From AP-16 sp963755055 (GTDB lineage Bacteria; Pseudomonadota; Alphaproteobacteria; Rhizobiales; Xanthobacteraceae): DNA of 64,000 bases. This document shows, one piece after another, positions 26,464-35,055 of this stretch (position 1 is its first letter; every line of letters begins with the position of its first letter). Below the pieces are notes generated by a model. That model saw nothing but the letters and a program-made list of their open reading frames with translations, was not told where the DNA came from and searched no databases. The stretch spans positions 4,618 through 68,617 of the forward strand of contig CAVWIS010000051.1 of NCBI GenBank assembly GCA_963755055.1. The letters are read 5' to 3'. The translations under genes and the position numbers were made by a program.

Positions 26464-27534
26464 ATGATCGATCTGCGCAGCGATACCGTGACCTTGCCGA
26501 CCGAGGAGATGCGGGAGGCGATGCGACGTGCCGAGGTCGGCGACGATGCCCGCGACGGCGATCCGACCGTTCGCCGGCTCCAGGAGGCCGCCGCAGCGGC
26601 TACGGGCAAGGAGGCGGCGCTCATGGTCGCCAGCGGCACCATGTCGAACCTGGTGTCGCTGCTCGCCCATGGCGGGCGCGGCGGAGAAGTTTTGCTCGAT
26701 CCGGACTCCCACATCCTGCGCTCGGAGATGGGCGGCATCGCGCGCCTCGCGGGCCTGTTTCACCGCACCGTGCCGGCGGAGCGCGGTGCCCCCGACGTCG
26801 CCGCCGTGCGGGCGCTGCTCAGCCCGGGCGCGGCGCCGAACCGGCTCGCCACCGCGCTGGTCTGCGTCGAGACCACCCACAACAGCGCCGGCGGCGCCGT
26901 GGTGCCGCTCGCGTGCCTCGCGGGCATCCGCGCCGCCGCGGACGAGCACGGCGTGCCGGTGCATATCGACGGCGCCCGCCTGTTCAATGCCGCGGTGGCG
27001 CTCGGCGTGCCGGCGGCCGAGATCGCGCGCCACGGCGACAGCGTCGGTTTTTGCCTGAGCAAGGGTTTGAGCGCGCCGGTCGGATCGGTGATCTGCGGCA
27101 GCGCCGACTTCATCCAGCGTGCCCGGATGTATCGGCGCATGGTCGGCGGCGCGATGCGCCAAGCCGGCATTCTGGCTGCGGCAGGGCTGGTGGCGCTGGA
27201 GCACATGGTGGCGCGGCTTGCCGACGACCACCGTCGCGCCGGGCGGATCGCCGCCGGGCTGAACGGCATCGCTGCGGACCTTTGCGATCCCCGGCAGGTC
27301 GCGACCAACATCGTCATGGTTGATCTTTCGGCGACCGGTGCCGATGCCGCCACCTGGGTGGCGGCGCTTGCCGGGCGCGGCGTGCGCGCCGGCACCTGGA
27401 CCGGCACCCAGCTCAGGCTGGTGACCCATCGGCACATCACCGACCGCGACGTCGACGCAACGGTCACGGCGTTCCGGGCGGTGCATGAGGAGGTCCGCGC
27501 GACACCGGCGCCGCGGCGAGCCGCCGGCGCATGA
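26464..27534 (+). CDS. ltaE: Low-specificity L-threonine aldolase (PLP)
   Basis: The 356-residue protein begins MIDLRSDTVTLPTEEMREAM, the hallmark of the family, and contains GDDARDGDPTVRRLQE, ASGTMSNLVSLLAH, VHIDGARLFNAAVALG (PLP-ring and Asp) and the Schiff-base lysine in FCLSKGLSAPVGSVICG. It cleaves threonine or allo-threonine and other beta-hydroxy-amino acids to glycine and an aldehyde. Its TGA overlaps the ATG of the downstream acyl-CoA ligase (ATGA at 27531), so the two are translationally coupled, which links the aldolase product to an activation step. Confidence 0.92.
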   Translation: MIDLRSDTVTLPTEEMREAMRRAEVGDDARDGDPTVRRLQEAAAAATGKEAALMVASGTMSNLVSLLAHGGRGGEVLLDPDSHILRSEMGGIARLAGLFHRTVPAERGAPDVAAVRALLSPGAAPNRLATALVCVETTHNSAGGAVVPLACLAGIRAAADEHGVPVHIDGARLFNAAVALGVPAAEIARHGDSVGFCLSKGLSAPVGSVICGSADFIQRARMYRRMVGGAMRQAGILAAAGLVALEHMVARLADDHRRAGRIAAGLNGIAADLCDPRQVATNIVMVDLSATGADAATWVAALAGRGVRAGTWTGTQLRLVTHRHITDRDVDATVTAFRAVHEEVRATPAPRRAAGA

Positions 27535-29105
27535 GCCGCATCGACCAGACCTATGTGGGCCCGTTCCGCGGCATCGATCTGCCGTGGCTGGTGGCGACGC
27601 GGGCGCGCTCGCGCCACGACCATCCGTTCCTGGTCTGGGAGCCGTTCGAGGGCCACGGCGAGACGCTGACCTACGGGGCCTTTCACGTCCGCGTCGGGCG
27701 GCTCGCCGCCGGGCTTGCGGCCCGCGGCATCAGGCCGGGCGACTTCATCCTGATCCACCTGGACAATTGCCTGGAGGCGATCCTCGCCTGGTACGCCTGC
27801 GCCGAGCTCGGCGCGATCGCGGTCACCACCAACACCCGCTCGGCGGCAGACGAGATCGCCTACTTTGCCGACCATTGCGGGGCGATCGCGGCGATCACCC
27901 AGCCGGCCTATGCGGAGACCATCAACCGCAGCTGCCCGCACCTGCGCTGGCTGGCGGTGACCGCGCACGACGCCGGCGCTCCGCCGGCAGCCGGCCGCGG
28001 CCCCGACCGGGTCTCGTCCTTCGCGGCGCTCTATGGCGACGATGCCGACCGCCCGCGCCGGCCGCACGATCCGGCGGCGCCGGCCTGCGTGCAGTACACG
28101 TCGGGGACGACGTCGCGGCCCAAGGGCGTGCTGTGGACCCACGGCAACGCGCTGTGGGGCGCAAAGGTCAACGCCGCGCACGAGGACCTGCGGCCCGACG
28201 ACGTGCATCTCGTCTACCTGCCGCTGTTCCATACCAATGCCCAGGCCTATTCGGTGCTCGCCACCCTGTGGGCGGGAGGCACCGCGGTGATCCAGCCGCG
28301 GTTCTCCTCGAGCCGGTTCTGGAGGGTCGCCGAAAAGCACCGCTGCACCTGGACCTCGATGGTGTGGTTCTGCCTGCGCGCGCTCGCCGAGGTGGAGCGG
28401 CCGACCAGACATACGTTCCGTCTATGGGGCAACGCCATGTCGGAACCGCCGACCGATGCCGAGTTCGGCGTGAAAACCATCGGCTGGTGGGGGATGACCG
28501 AGACGATCAGCCACGGCATCGTCGGCGAGGTGAACCTGCCGAACCTGTCGGGCGCCATCGGCCGCGCCGCGCCGGAATACGAGATCCTGATCGCCCGCGA
28601 GGACGGCGCGCCGGTCGAGCCCGGGGAGACCGGCGATCTTTCGATCCGCGGCATCCCCGGGGTGTCGCTGTTCCGGGAATATCTCAACAACCCGGCCGCC
28701 ACGGCGGAAAGTTTCGACGAGCGCGGCTTCTTCCGGACCGGCGACCGGGTGACGCTGCTGCAGGACGGCTTCATCAAATTCGCCGATCGCAGCAAGGACA
28801 TGCTGAAGGTGGGGGCCGAGAACGTCGCGGCCTCGGAGATCGAGCAGGTCTGCCTGGCGGTGCCCGGCGTGCGCGAGGTGGCGGTGGTGGCAAAGCCCCA
28901 TCGCATGCTCGACGAGGTGCCGGCGGCGTTCGTCATCCGTCAGCCCGGCGCACCGCCGGATCTGGCGGAAAACATCCTTGCCGCCTGCCGGCAAAAGCTC
29001 GCGAGCTTCAAGGTGCCGGCGGAAATCCGCTTCGTCGACGAGTTCCCGCGCTCGACGCTGGAGAAGATCGCCAAGGCGGAGCTGCGCAAGCTCATCCGAG
29101 AGTGA
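27531..29105 (+). CDS. AMP-dependent acyl-CoA synthetase (CaiC-like)
   Basis: The 524-residue enzyme is a member of the ANL superfamily: P-loop CVQYTSGTTSRPKGVLWTHG, the A4-A5 region WGMTETISHG, A7 GFFRTGDRV, A8 FADRSKDMLKVGAENVAASE and the C-terminal lysine region RSTLEKIAKAELRKL. It would activate a carboxylic acid to acyl-CoA through an acyl-adenylate. The order resembles crotonobetaine/carnitine-CoA ligases more than long-chain ligases, but the acid cannot be read from sequence. Translation is coupled to the threonine aldolase. Confidence 0.9.
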   Translation: MSRIDQTYVGPFRGIDLPWLVATRARSRHDHPFLVWEPFEGHGETLTYGAFHVRVGRLAAGLAARGIRPGDFILIHLDNCLEAILAWYACAELGAIAVTTNTRSAADEIAYFADHCGAIAAITQPAYAETINRSCPHLRWLAVTAHDAGAPPAAGRGPDRVSSFAALYGDDADRPRRPHDPAAPACVQYTSGTTSRPKGVLWTHGNALWGAKVNAAHEDLRPDDVHLVYLPLFHTNAQAYSVLATLWAGGTAVIQPRFSSSRFWRVAEKHRCTWTSMVWFCLRALAEVERPTRHTFRLWGNAMSEPPTDAEFGVKTIGWWGMTETISHGIVGEVNLPNLSGAIGRAAPEYEILIAREDGAPVEPGETGDLSIRGIPGVSLFREYLNNPAATAESFDERGFFRTGDRVTLLQDGFIKFADRSKDMLKVGAENVAASEIEQVCLAVPGVREVAVVAKPHRMLDEVPAAFVIRQPGAPPDLAENILAACRQKLASFKVPAEIRFVDEFPRSTLEKIAKAELRKLIRE

Positions 29106-29153
29106 GGGCCGCGATCGCCGCGTCTGCTGCGGACGCCCGGGATCGCGCCCCGC

Positions 29154-30503
29154 CTACGACAACGTCAGCTCGACATCGTGGAAGAAGTCCTTGCCCTTGA
29201 GCTGCTGGGTCGAGAACAGGCTCGACTCATGCTGCAGCTCGCTGACCAGCGTCTTTCGCGGCACCTCGGTGTGGGCCGCCTCGCTGCCGTGCTTGTGCTC
29301 CATCGTCGACATCAGGGACTGCAGGCGTGCCTTGGCGCTCTTGTCGGTGGACTTGTGCTTGAACATCTTCCACAGCGACTTCGGCGTCGCGTTGCGGCTG
29401 CCGTGGTGCCCGACCTTGTAGAGATTGACGTTTTCCAACAGCGATTTGTATTTTTCCTGCCCGAGCGCGAATTCCCAGTTCTCGATCTGCGCATCGCCGG
29501 GGAACAGCAGGCTCCTGGAGCCGACCTTGAACACCAGGATGACGCTGGTGTTGTTCATCGCCGTGTCCAGCATCCGCACGATCTGCAGCAGCTGGGTGCC
29601 GCGTAGCGCGCCGGCATGGAAGATCAGCCAGCGGGCGTCGACCGGAAAGGTGGGGCCGCGGGCGCGCACGTGCCGCGGGAACAGCGCCGTCGGGCCGCGT
29701 CCGCTGCCGGAGGCCGCTGCGAAGCGCATGGCGTTGGCCTGGAATTGCCAGAACTCGTTGGGGTCCTTGCTCTTCTGCTTCCTGATCGCCTCGCTCTGCT
29801 CCACGGTCGGCGGGCCGAGCACATCGACGCTGACGCCGGGCAGCACCTTCTCCAGCTTGGTCTTGCGACCGGAGAACACGTACTCGTTCTCCGCCATCGT
29901 CATCAGGTTCCTGACGGCGCTCGGATTGTTGATGTTGCTCTCGCCGAGGAAGCTCAATTGGTCGGTCAGCGCCTTGTCTGAGAACCGGGCCGCGGCGACC
30001 TCCTGGAGCGTGCCTGCCGCCACCTCCTGCATGGCCGCCAGCTGTGCCACGTGTTGGCCCGGCGGCGGCGCTGGCCGCACGCTCTTGGCTTTGCGGCTCT
30101 TGGCCTTGGCCGCCTTGCCCTTGGCGGCCTTGCCGTCCGGGCCGGTGGCATTGACGTCGAGCTTGGGATCCTCGGTCCAGGGTTGAACCACGAGGTCGGG
30201 CTTGAGCGCGCGGATGACGTCGCCGGTGCCCTTGCCGCCCGGCTTGGTCTCAAACCCGGAAATGTGATCCTTGTGGCGATGGGTGGCAACGACCGCATGC
30301 AGCTTGCCGCCGGTGCGCTCCTTGATGTTCTGTGCGATCTGCATCATGCGATCGGCGGCAACGATCGGCTTGGGCATTCCGGTCGATCCAAAGTCGATCA
30401 GGACGTGGCGTTCGCCGCGGGAGTACTGAAAGCTCAGCAGATAGCTGTCGCCGAATCCGACGTGATAGCTGCGGATCGTCACCTTGCTGGGTGCGTTGGC
30501 CAT
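29154..30503 (-). CDS. Metallo-beta-lactamase-fold hydrolase (ComEC/Rec2-like MBL)
   Basis: The 449-residue protein has the MBL metal motif ATHRHKDHISG at residues 73-83 (His75-x-His77-x-Asp79-His80), an LLFPGDAQIENWE strand carrying the bridging Asp and a later VGHHGSRNATP His motif. These are the ligands of the ComEC-type C-terminal MBL domain. A Lys/Ala-rich low-complexity insert (about residues 122-142) and a helical insertion separate the metal-binding halves. There is no signal peptide or membrane segment. It starts 12 bp after the zincin gene with GGGAGG as ribosome site, so the two are one operon. Substrate is unknown: phosphodiesterase or nuclease activity is plausible for this branch. 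Confidence 0.8.
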   Translation of the reverse strand: MANAPSKVTIRSYHVGFGDSYLLSFQYSRGERHVLIDFGSTGMPKPIVAADRMMQIAQNIKERTGGKLHAVVATHRHKDHISGFETKPGGKGTGDVIRALKPDLVVQPWTEDPKLDVNATGPDGKAAKGKAAKAKSRKAKSVRPAPPPGQHVAQLAAMQEVAAGTLQEVAAARFSDKALTDQLSFLGESNINNPSAVRNLMTMAENEYVFSGRKTKLEKVLPGVSVDVLGPPTVEQSEAIRKQKSKDPNEFWQFQANAMRFAAASGSGRGPTALFPRHVRARGPTFPVDARWLIFHAGALRGTQLLQIVRMLDTAMNNTSVILVFKVGSRSLLFPGDAQIENWEFALGQEKYKSLLENVNLYKVGHHGSRNATPKSLWKMFKHKSTDKSAKARLQSLMSTMEHKHGSEAAHTEVPRKTLVSELQHESSLFSTQQLKGKDFFHDVELTLS

Positions 30504-30515
30504 GATCGTCCTCCC

Positions 30516-32261
30516 TCAACCGGCCGCTCGCTGCAGGTGCAGCAGGGCAAAGGGCGACAGCGCTCCGGTCCCCGGCGCGGCTTGCGGCGGTTGGTCGAAG
30601 AAGCCGGTTTTCACCAGATAGTCGAGCCGCGCCTGCTGTCGTTTGGAGTCCTCGATGCGATTGCGGATCTGGTACTTGAGCTGGCCGTACTCGTCGAAGA
30701 TCAGCGCGCCGCCCCCGAAGATGCGGATTCGCCGCGACCGTGGAATGGAAGGCGGAAGCTTGATCTTGAGAGCTGTCGGCAGCTCGTCGGCCCGCAGCGT
30801 CAAGATCTGGACGTACTCGGCAACCGTCTCGCGCAACGTGAAGCCGTCTGTCCCGATCCTGGTGCAGGGGCGAACCGACTGCACCTCCACATAGCCGTCC
30901 GGGTTGATCTCCAGGTCATCCCGGTTCTCCCAGATGAAGCGAAACACCTCCTCGCTGTCCCGCAGCAGCGAGTCGAAATGCGTACGGCTGTAGATCAGCT
31001 CCTTGCTGCACCGGCTCCAGGTCCCGTCCTTGCCGGTGCCGCCCGCCGGCTTGATGCCGAAGCTCATGAAGTTGACGAGCAGGGCGTCGCGATAGCTGAA
31101 TTTGGTATCGTCCGGAACGACCTCCCTGTCGATTGTGAGAAGCGCCGAGAGGTAGTCGGAAAACGTGATGTCGACCGGCGGGCAGTAGTCGAGGGCCCGG
31201 ATCGCCATCGTCAGCAGGTGATCGGCTACGAGCGCCCCTTCCTCGACCACCAGGCTGCGGTCCTTCTTGCCGCTCTGCACGACCCCGACCCGTTCCAGAC
31301 GAGCGAGCCAGATGTCGAGAAACGCGTTCATCACGGCCGCGACGATGAGCTCGCCGCGCCGATGCGGCTCCTGGAATTCGGGGCTTGACAGGTTCTCTTT
31401 GGTGGGCACCAGCTCGACCGAGCGGCGCAGCGCCTGCCCGCGGACCGGGGACAGCTCGTCGCCCATCTGCTTGGCCAATCCCAGGAGGACCAATTCCTTG
31501 AGGGCCTCGCGCGTCAGCGCCGAGGCATCGATCAGGTTGCCGCCACCGCCCGACCGCAGGTCCAGCACGGCGCCGACGATCTCCTTCAGGGAAAAGATCG
31601 AGAGCAGCGCAACGATGTCGGCGAAGCCCTCGTGGAACGCCGCCTGGTCCGCCGACGACGGCTCCATGTAGCGGCCGCGCAGCCCGTCGAGCAGCGCGTG
31701 CGTCGTCTCGTGGGCGACGACGTCGTGCGACAGACAGGTAAAGACGGGCTCGCCGCTCCGCCCGGCGAAATACCCGAAGAAGATGCCCCGATCATTCTTG
31801 GAGTAGAACGCGTTGGCGTCGGCAAACGCGTGCGGCGCGATGTGGAGCTGGTGACCGTCGGATCCCCATGCCACCCGTCGTCCCAGTGCGAACTCGAACC
31901 GCGCCAGGGTCCGCATGACGATGGCATAGACGTTCTGCTGGTGAAACCGCGGATCGCCCAGCAGCATCTTGTTGTGCTTCGCCGCCGTCCTGGTCGCTTG
32001 CAGGCGGCGGCCAATGGGATCGTCGTACTTGCCCTTGGCATCTCCCGGGAATTCCGCCTGATCGTAAAGGATGTTGGTGGTGGCGTCGTAGTCGATGACA
32101 TTGATCCGGTGCCCGCACGGCCCGGCCGCCAGCTTTTCCGCCGGCACGTCAACCTCGGCCATCAGGATCCTTCCGTCGATCCTGATGGATGGATCCTGAG
32201 CGATGATCGTGAGCTTGCGCTTGTAGGGCAGGCTGTGGCGCGTGCCGAGGACATTGCGCAT
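30516..32261 (-). CDS. Gluzincin-type zinc metallopeptidase-like protein
   Basis: I do not recognise a named family, but this 581-residue protein shows a gluzincin active site: HDVVAHETTHALLDGL (His184, Glu185, His188) followed 23 residues later by AAFHEGFADIVALL, where Glu211 matches the third zinc ligand in the N/HEGFAD motif of M4/M36-like peptidases. The N-terminal 180 residues have LLGDPRFHQQNVYAIVMRTL and FADANAFYS, resembling thermolysin-like N-lobes. The C-terminal 300 residues are of unknown fold, with a SRRIRIFGGGALIFDEYGQL segment near the end. No signal peptide is seen, so it is probably cytoplasmic. It is the first gene of a two-gene operon with the MBL protein. GGGGGGATGGA lies just before the start. 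Confidence 0.75.
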   Translation of the reverse strand: MRNVLGTRHSLPYKRKLTIIAQDPSIRIDGRILMAEVDVPAEKLAAGPCGHRINVIDYDATTNILYDQAEFPGDAKGKYDDPIGRRLQATRTAAKHNKMLLGDPRFHQQNVYAIVMRTLARFEFALGRRVAWGSDGHQLHIAPHAFADANAFYSKNDRGIFFGYFAGRSGEPVFTCLSHDVVAHETTHALLDGLRGRYMEPSSADQAAFHEGFADIVALLSIFSLKEIVGAVLDLRSGGGGNLIDASALTREALKELVLLGLAKQMGDELSPVRGQALRRSVELVPTKENLSSPEFQEPHRRGELIVAAVMNAFLDIWLARLERVGVVQSGKKDRSLVVEEGALVADHLLTMAIRALDYCPPVDITFSDYLSALLTIDREVVPDDTKFSYRDALLVNFMSFGIKPAGGTGKDGTWSRCSKELIYSRTHFDSLLRDSEEVFRFIWENRDDLEINPDGYVEVQSVRPCTRIGTDGFTLRETVAEYVQILTLRADELPTALKIKLPPSIPRSRRIRIFGGGALIFDEYGQLKYQIRNRIEDSKRQQARLDYLVKTGFFDQPPQAAPGTGALSPFALLHLQRAAG

Positions 32262-32439
32262 TCCATCCCCCCGTGTCTCGATCGGTGATCAGAGGTGAGC
32301 GCCCTTAAGCGTGCTCCGTGGGTGCGACGCCAAGCCAATGGCGCTGTTGTCGTTCAATTATTAAATTATAAATTGTATGGTTGTCAACGGCCGTGCGCCG
32401 AGAAATCCCGCCGTCATCCGCCGGAGGCGACGACCACGT

Positions 32440-32757
32440 CTACCGGCCGAAGCACCGCGCTTCGCAGCGGTCGCGATTGATCTTGCAGTCGAGCGCCCAA
32501 AGGTCGCTGGGAGAATTGCAGGGGCCGTACCATTGGATACAGTAGTCCAGGCATTGGCGAACGCTGATCCGCGGCGGCGAGCTTTGCCAGAATCCGGCAT
32601 GGCGTCCCAGGCTTTCGACCCGCGTCACCGGCGCGCCGGCGACCGGTCCGGGCGCGGTCGTCTCCATCGCCTGCGGGGAAGAGGGCCAAGCCACCACTGA
32701 CAGGGCGCCGAGGGTGATGAGGATCGTGGTCAGTGCGCGCAACGATCGGGCAGTCAT
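32440..32757 (-). CDS. Small secreted cysteine-rich protein
   Basis: The 105-residue product has a signal peptide (LTTILITLGALSVVAWPSS ending QAM) and a mature domain with six cysteines in RQCLDYCIQWYGPC, then LDCKINRDRCEARCFGR. The even number of closely spaced Cys suggests disulfides in the periplasm or outside. AGGAGA precedes the start. No family recognised. It is downstream of the cupin gene in the same direction after a 20-bp gap reading minus, but it is transcribed before nothing else, so its operon status is unclear. Confidence 0.65.
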   Translation of the reverse strand: MTARSLRALTTILITLGALSVVAWPSSPQAMETTAPGPVAGAPVTRVESLGRHAGFWQSSPPRISVRQCLDYCIQWYGPCNSPSDLWALDCKINRDRCEARCFGR

Positions 32758-32777
32758 CCGTTCAGTCTCCTATCGCC

Positions 32778-33500
32778 TCACTCCCTCACGGTGGTGAAGG
32801 CGCCGGGAATGTGAAATTCGAGAAAGCTCGCGCCCTTGTGTCCTTCGGCGACATGCAGCGCGTGCTTGTCGTGGGTTGCGAAATAGACCGCCTGGCCGGG
32901 TGCCACCGTCACCGGCCGGCCGTTCACGGTGAACTCCAGCGCGCCGTCGATGAGCACGAACATGCTTTCGGCGTTGGGATGATGGTGCAGCGGCGTCGCG
33001 GTGTCGTGCTGGTAGACGACGATCATCGCGTGGCCGCGGTCGGTTCGGGCACCATGCTGGTGGCCGGCGAAATAGATGCGCGTCTTCTTCTCCGCCGGCA
33101 GGTCGACGGTCTCGGCGGTGGCGCGCGCCGTGACCGCGATTCCGGCCCCGAAACCCGCCAGCGTTCCACGCGGCTCAGGCGGCGCGATCACCTTGAGGAT
33201 TTCCGCCGGCTCGCCGCCATCGTTGCGAACCGCGAACGCCACCCCCTCGCCGACCGTGGCGAAAGTCTGCGGCGCGAATGCCAGCTCGCCGTCACCGGCC
33301 GAGATCGAGGCGCTGCCCGCGAGCGCGAACAGATAGCAGTCCGACCCGGCGGGCGCGGTCGCCCGCCACGCGCGGCCCGGCGCCAGCCGGACCAGCTCGG
33401 CCGTCATCTCCTTGGTGTCGCCGGCCGTCACCGGCGCGATGCTCACGCCGGGCTCGGCGGCACGCCCGTCAAGCCCGGCAAACGTCACGACGCGTCCCAT
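32778..33500 (-). CDS. Bicupin protein
   Basis: From the Met at 33500 (GGGGAAAT upstream) the protein is 240 residues with two cupin barrels. The first (APGRAWRATAPAGSDCYLFAL) has lost the His metal ligands. The second keeps a full motif: TPLHHHPNAESMFVLIDGAL with three His and one Glu, then AVYFATHDKHALHVAEG with the fourth His. It probably binds Fe, Mn or Ni and could be a dioxygenase, isomerase or small-ligand sensor. The neighbouring gene is the broken nitroreductase-like gene, in the same direction. Confidence 0.85.
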   Translation of the reverse strand: MGRVVTFAGLDGRAAEPGVSIAPVTAGDTKEMTAELVRLAPGRAWRATAPAGSDCYLFALAGSASISAGDGELAFAPQTFATVGEGVAFAVRNDGGEPAEILKVIAPPEPRGTLAGFGAGIAVTARATAETVDLPAEKKTRIYFAGHQHGARTDRGHAMIVVYQHDTATPLHHHPNAESMFVLIDGALEFTVNGRPVTVAPGQAVYFATHDKHALHVAEGHKGASFLEFHIPGAFTTVRE

Positions 33501-33675
33501 CGAGATTTCCCCAAGCGCACGCGGATGATCCGGACCGTCGGCGGATGATAGGCCAATTTGCGCGGCACCGAAACCGATGCTCCGGTCGGCGCTTGAAGCG
33601 CCCGGGCGTCGTGACGTGACGGTCTGGCAGCACCGCATCGCTTGCCCCGAGATGGTTGCTCGGGACTAAGCGCCC

Positions 33676-34941
33676 TCACCAATGCCAGGTCGCCATGTGG
33701 GTCGCGTGGGTGTGCCCGTAGGCGCCCGGGCTGAAGAAGCGGTCGTAGAACTCCGTGTCGATGTGATGCGCCTGCATCACCCACATCAGGTGCATCGCAT
33801 CCGTTCCCCCGGGAAAGCGCCCGTAGGTTTCGTGGATGTAGCGGCAGACCGCCTTGGTGCAGGCGATGCCCTCGTCGCTGGCCGCGATGGTGCCGGCGCG
33901 GTGCTCGGCGTCCGGCATCAGGTGCGGCGCGGCAGCGGACGGTCCGCCCGTGCGCCCTGACGGCGCCAGGACCGCAATCGACCGCGTCGTCCATGCTCGC
34001 ATGGTAGGGCGGACAGCGCGCCTCGAACACGCCGTCGAGACCGACCGGATTGCCGAACCCGGCCGGGCCCGATGCGACGATGCGAAAACCCATGCGCTCG
34101 AGCACCTCGAGCGACAGGAATCCGCAATGCTTCCACCCGCCGAGACCCATGGCCTCGGTGGCCAACAACATGTTCTGGCAGATCGCGGCCGGCTCGCTGA
34201 AGACGTAGGTGCAGGCCTGCCGCTCGACGAGCGACAGCGGCAGTAGCCGCTCGGCATCGAGAAAGCCGTTTCTCAGCCAGCGCTCGGTGCCGGCGGGCCG
34301 CAGACCATGGCGGTCGTCGACGATGTGCCAGCCGCCGCTCGCCGGCGCGTAGCGGCGCAACGCCGGGATCGACGAACTGGGCGATCAGCGAGATCAGCGC
34401 CGGGGTGACGTCGCACACCGGCATGAACAATGTCGAGCCCGGCTGATTGGAATCCCACAGATCGTGGGCGCTGTAGCGGCGGCACGCGGCGGGGAATGTC
34501 GAGCCGGCCGCGGCCGAGCTCCCGGCGCTGCGCGCGGTAGCTCGCGAGTATTTTTTCGCGCTCGTCCGCGGTCTCGATCTCTCGCGGCTTGCTTGCCGCC
34601 ACATCGTGGTCGAGCACGTAGAGGCCGGCATCGTTGGTGAAAAAAAGCGCGGTGTGGCCGCCGGGCGTCGTGGTCGGAAAAGTTCGCCCGCTGCGGCGGC
34701 GATACGGCGCGGGCGTCGGCAACTCCCACAGCGCGAGCCCGGTGAACCCGGCGCCGGCGCCGACCAGCAGCGCCTCCTCGAGCTCGCTCAGGGGCACGGG
34801 CGCGTGTGCGGACCGGTAGCGGAACGGGCCTTCGGGCATCTCGAAGCCAAGGCCGAAGCGCCGCGAGCGCCTGCCGTACAGCGCTTCGAACAGCGGGTAG
34901 TCCCAGACCTGGTCCACGAGCTTGTGCGGGGCCGATCCCAT
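33676..34941 (-). pseudogene. Nitroreductase-like flavoprotein gene with three frameshifts
   Basis: Starting MGSAPHKLVDQVWDYPLFEA at 34941, conserved-looking segments are spread over all three minus frames. Frame 1 runs to GRLDIPRRV; frame 2 gives RRYSAHDLWDSNQPGSTLFM; frame 3 gives YAPASGGWHIVDDRHGLRPA and AICQNMLLATEAMGLGGWKH; the last gives DAMHLMWVMQAHHIDTEFYD and ends ATHMATWHW. The frame changes lie near 34490, 34365 and 33910-33995. PLSELEEALLVGAGAG and NMLLATEAMGLGGW resemble the FMN-binding helices of nitroreductases. The protein would be about 420 residues. It is divergent from a MocR regulator, which probably controls it. Confidence 0.6.
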
Positions 34942-34995
34942 GAGGCACCTCGTCGATGCCGCGACATGGCGGCGCGAGGGCGATCGTAGGGGTTT

Positions 34996-35016
34996 ACTGG
35001 ACCGCCAAACTGGTCC
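34996..35016. promoter_or_regulatory. Candidate MocR/TauR-type operator: ACTGGACC and ACTGGTCC
   Basis: ACTGGACC at 34996-35003 and ACTGGTCC at 35009-35016 are direct repeats 13 bp apart and also contain an inverted CTGGAC/GTCCAG. MocR-family regulators such as TauR and PdxR bind direct CTGGxCC-like repeats. The site lies in the 114-bp divergent region between the nitroreductase-like gene and the MocR gene, where autoregulation is expected. Confidence 0.6.
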
Positions 35017-35055
35017 AGTTTTGCCGATTGTGGCAGACCACTTGGAAAGGCACGG

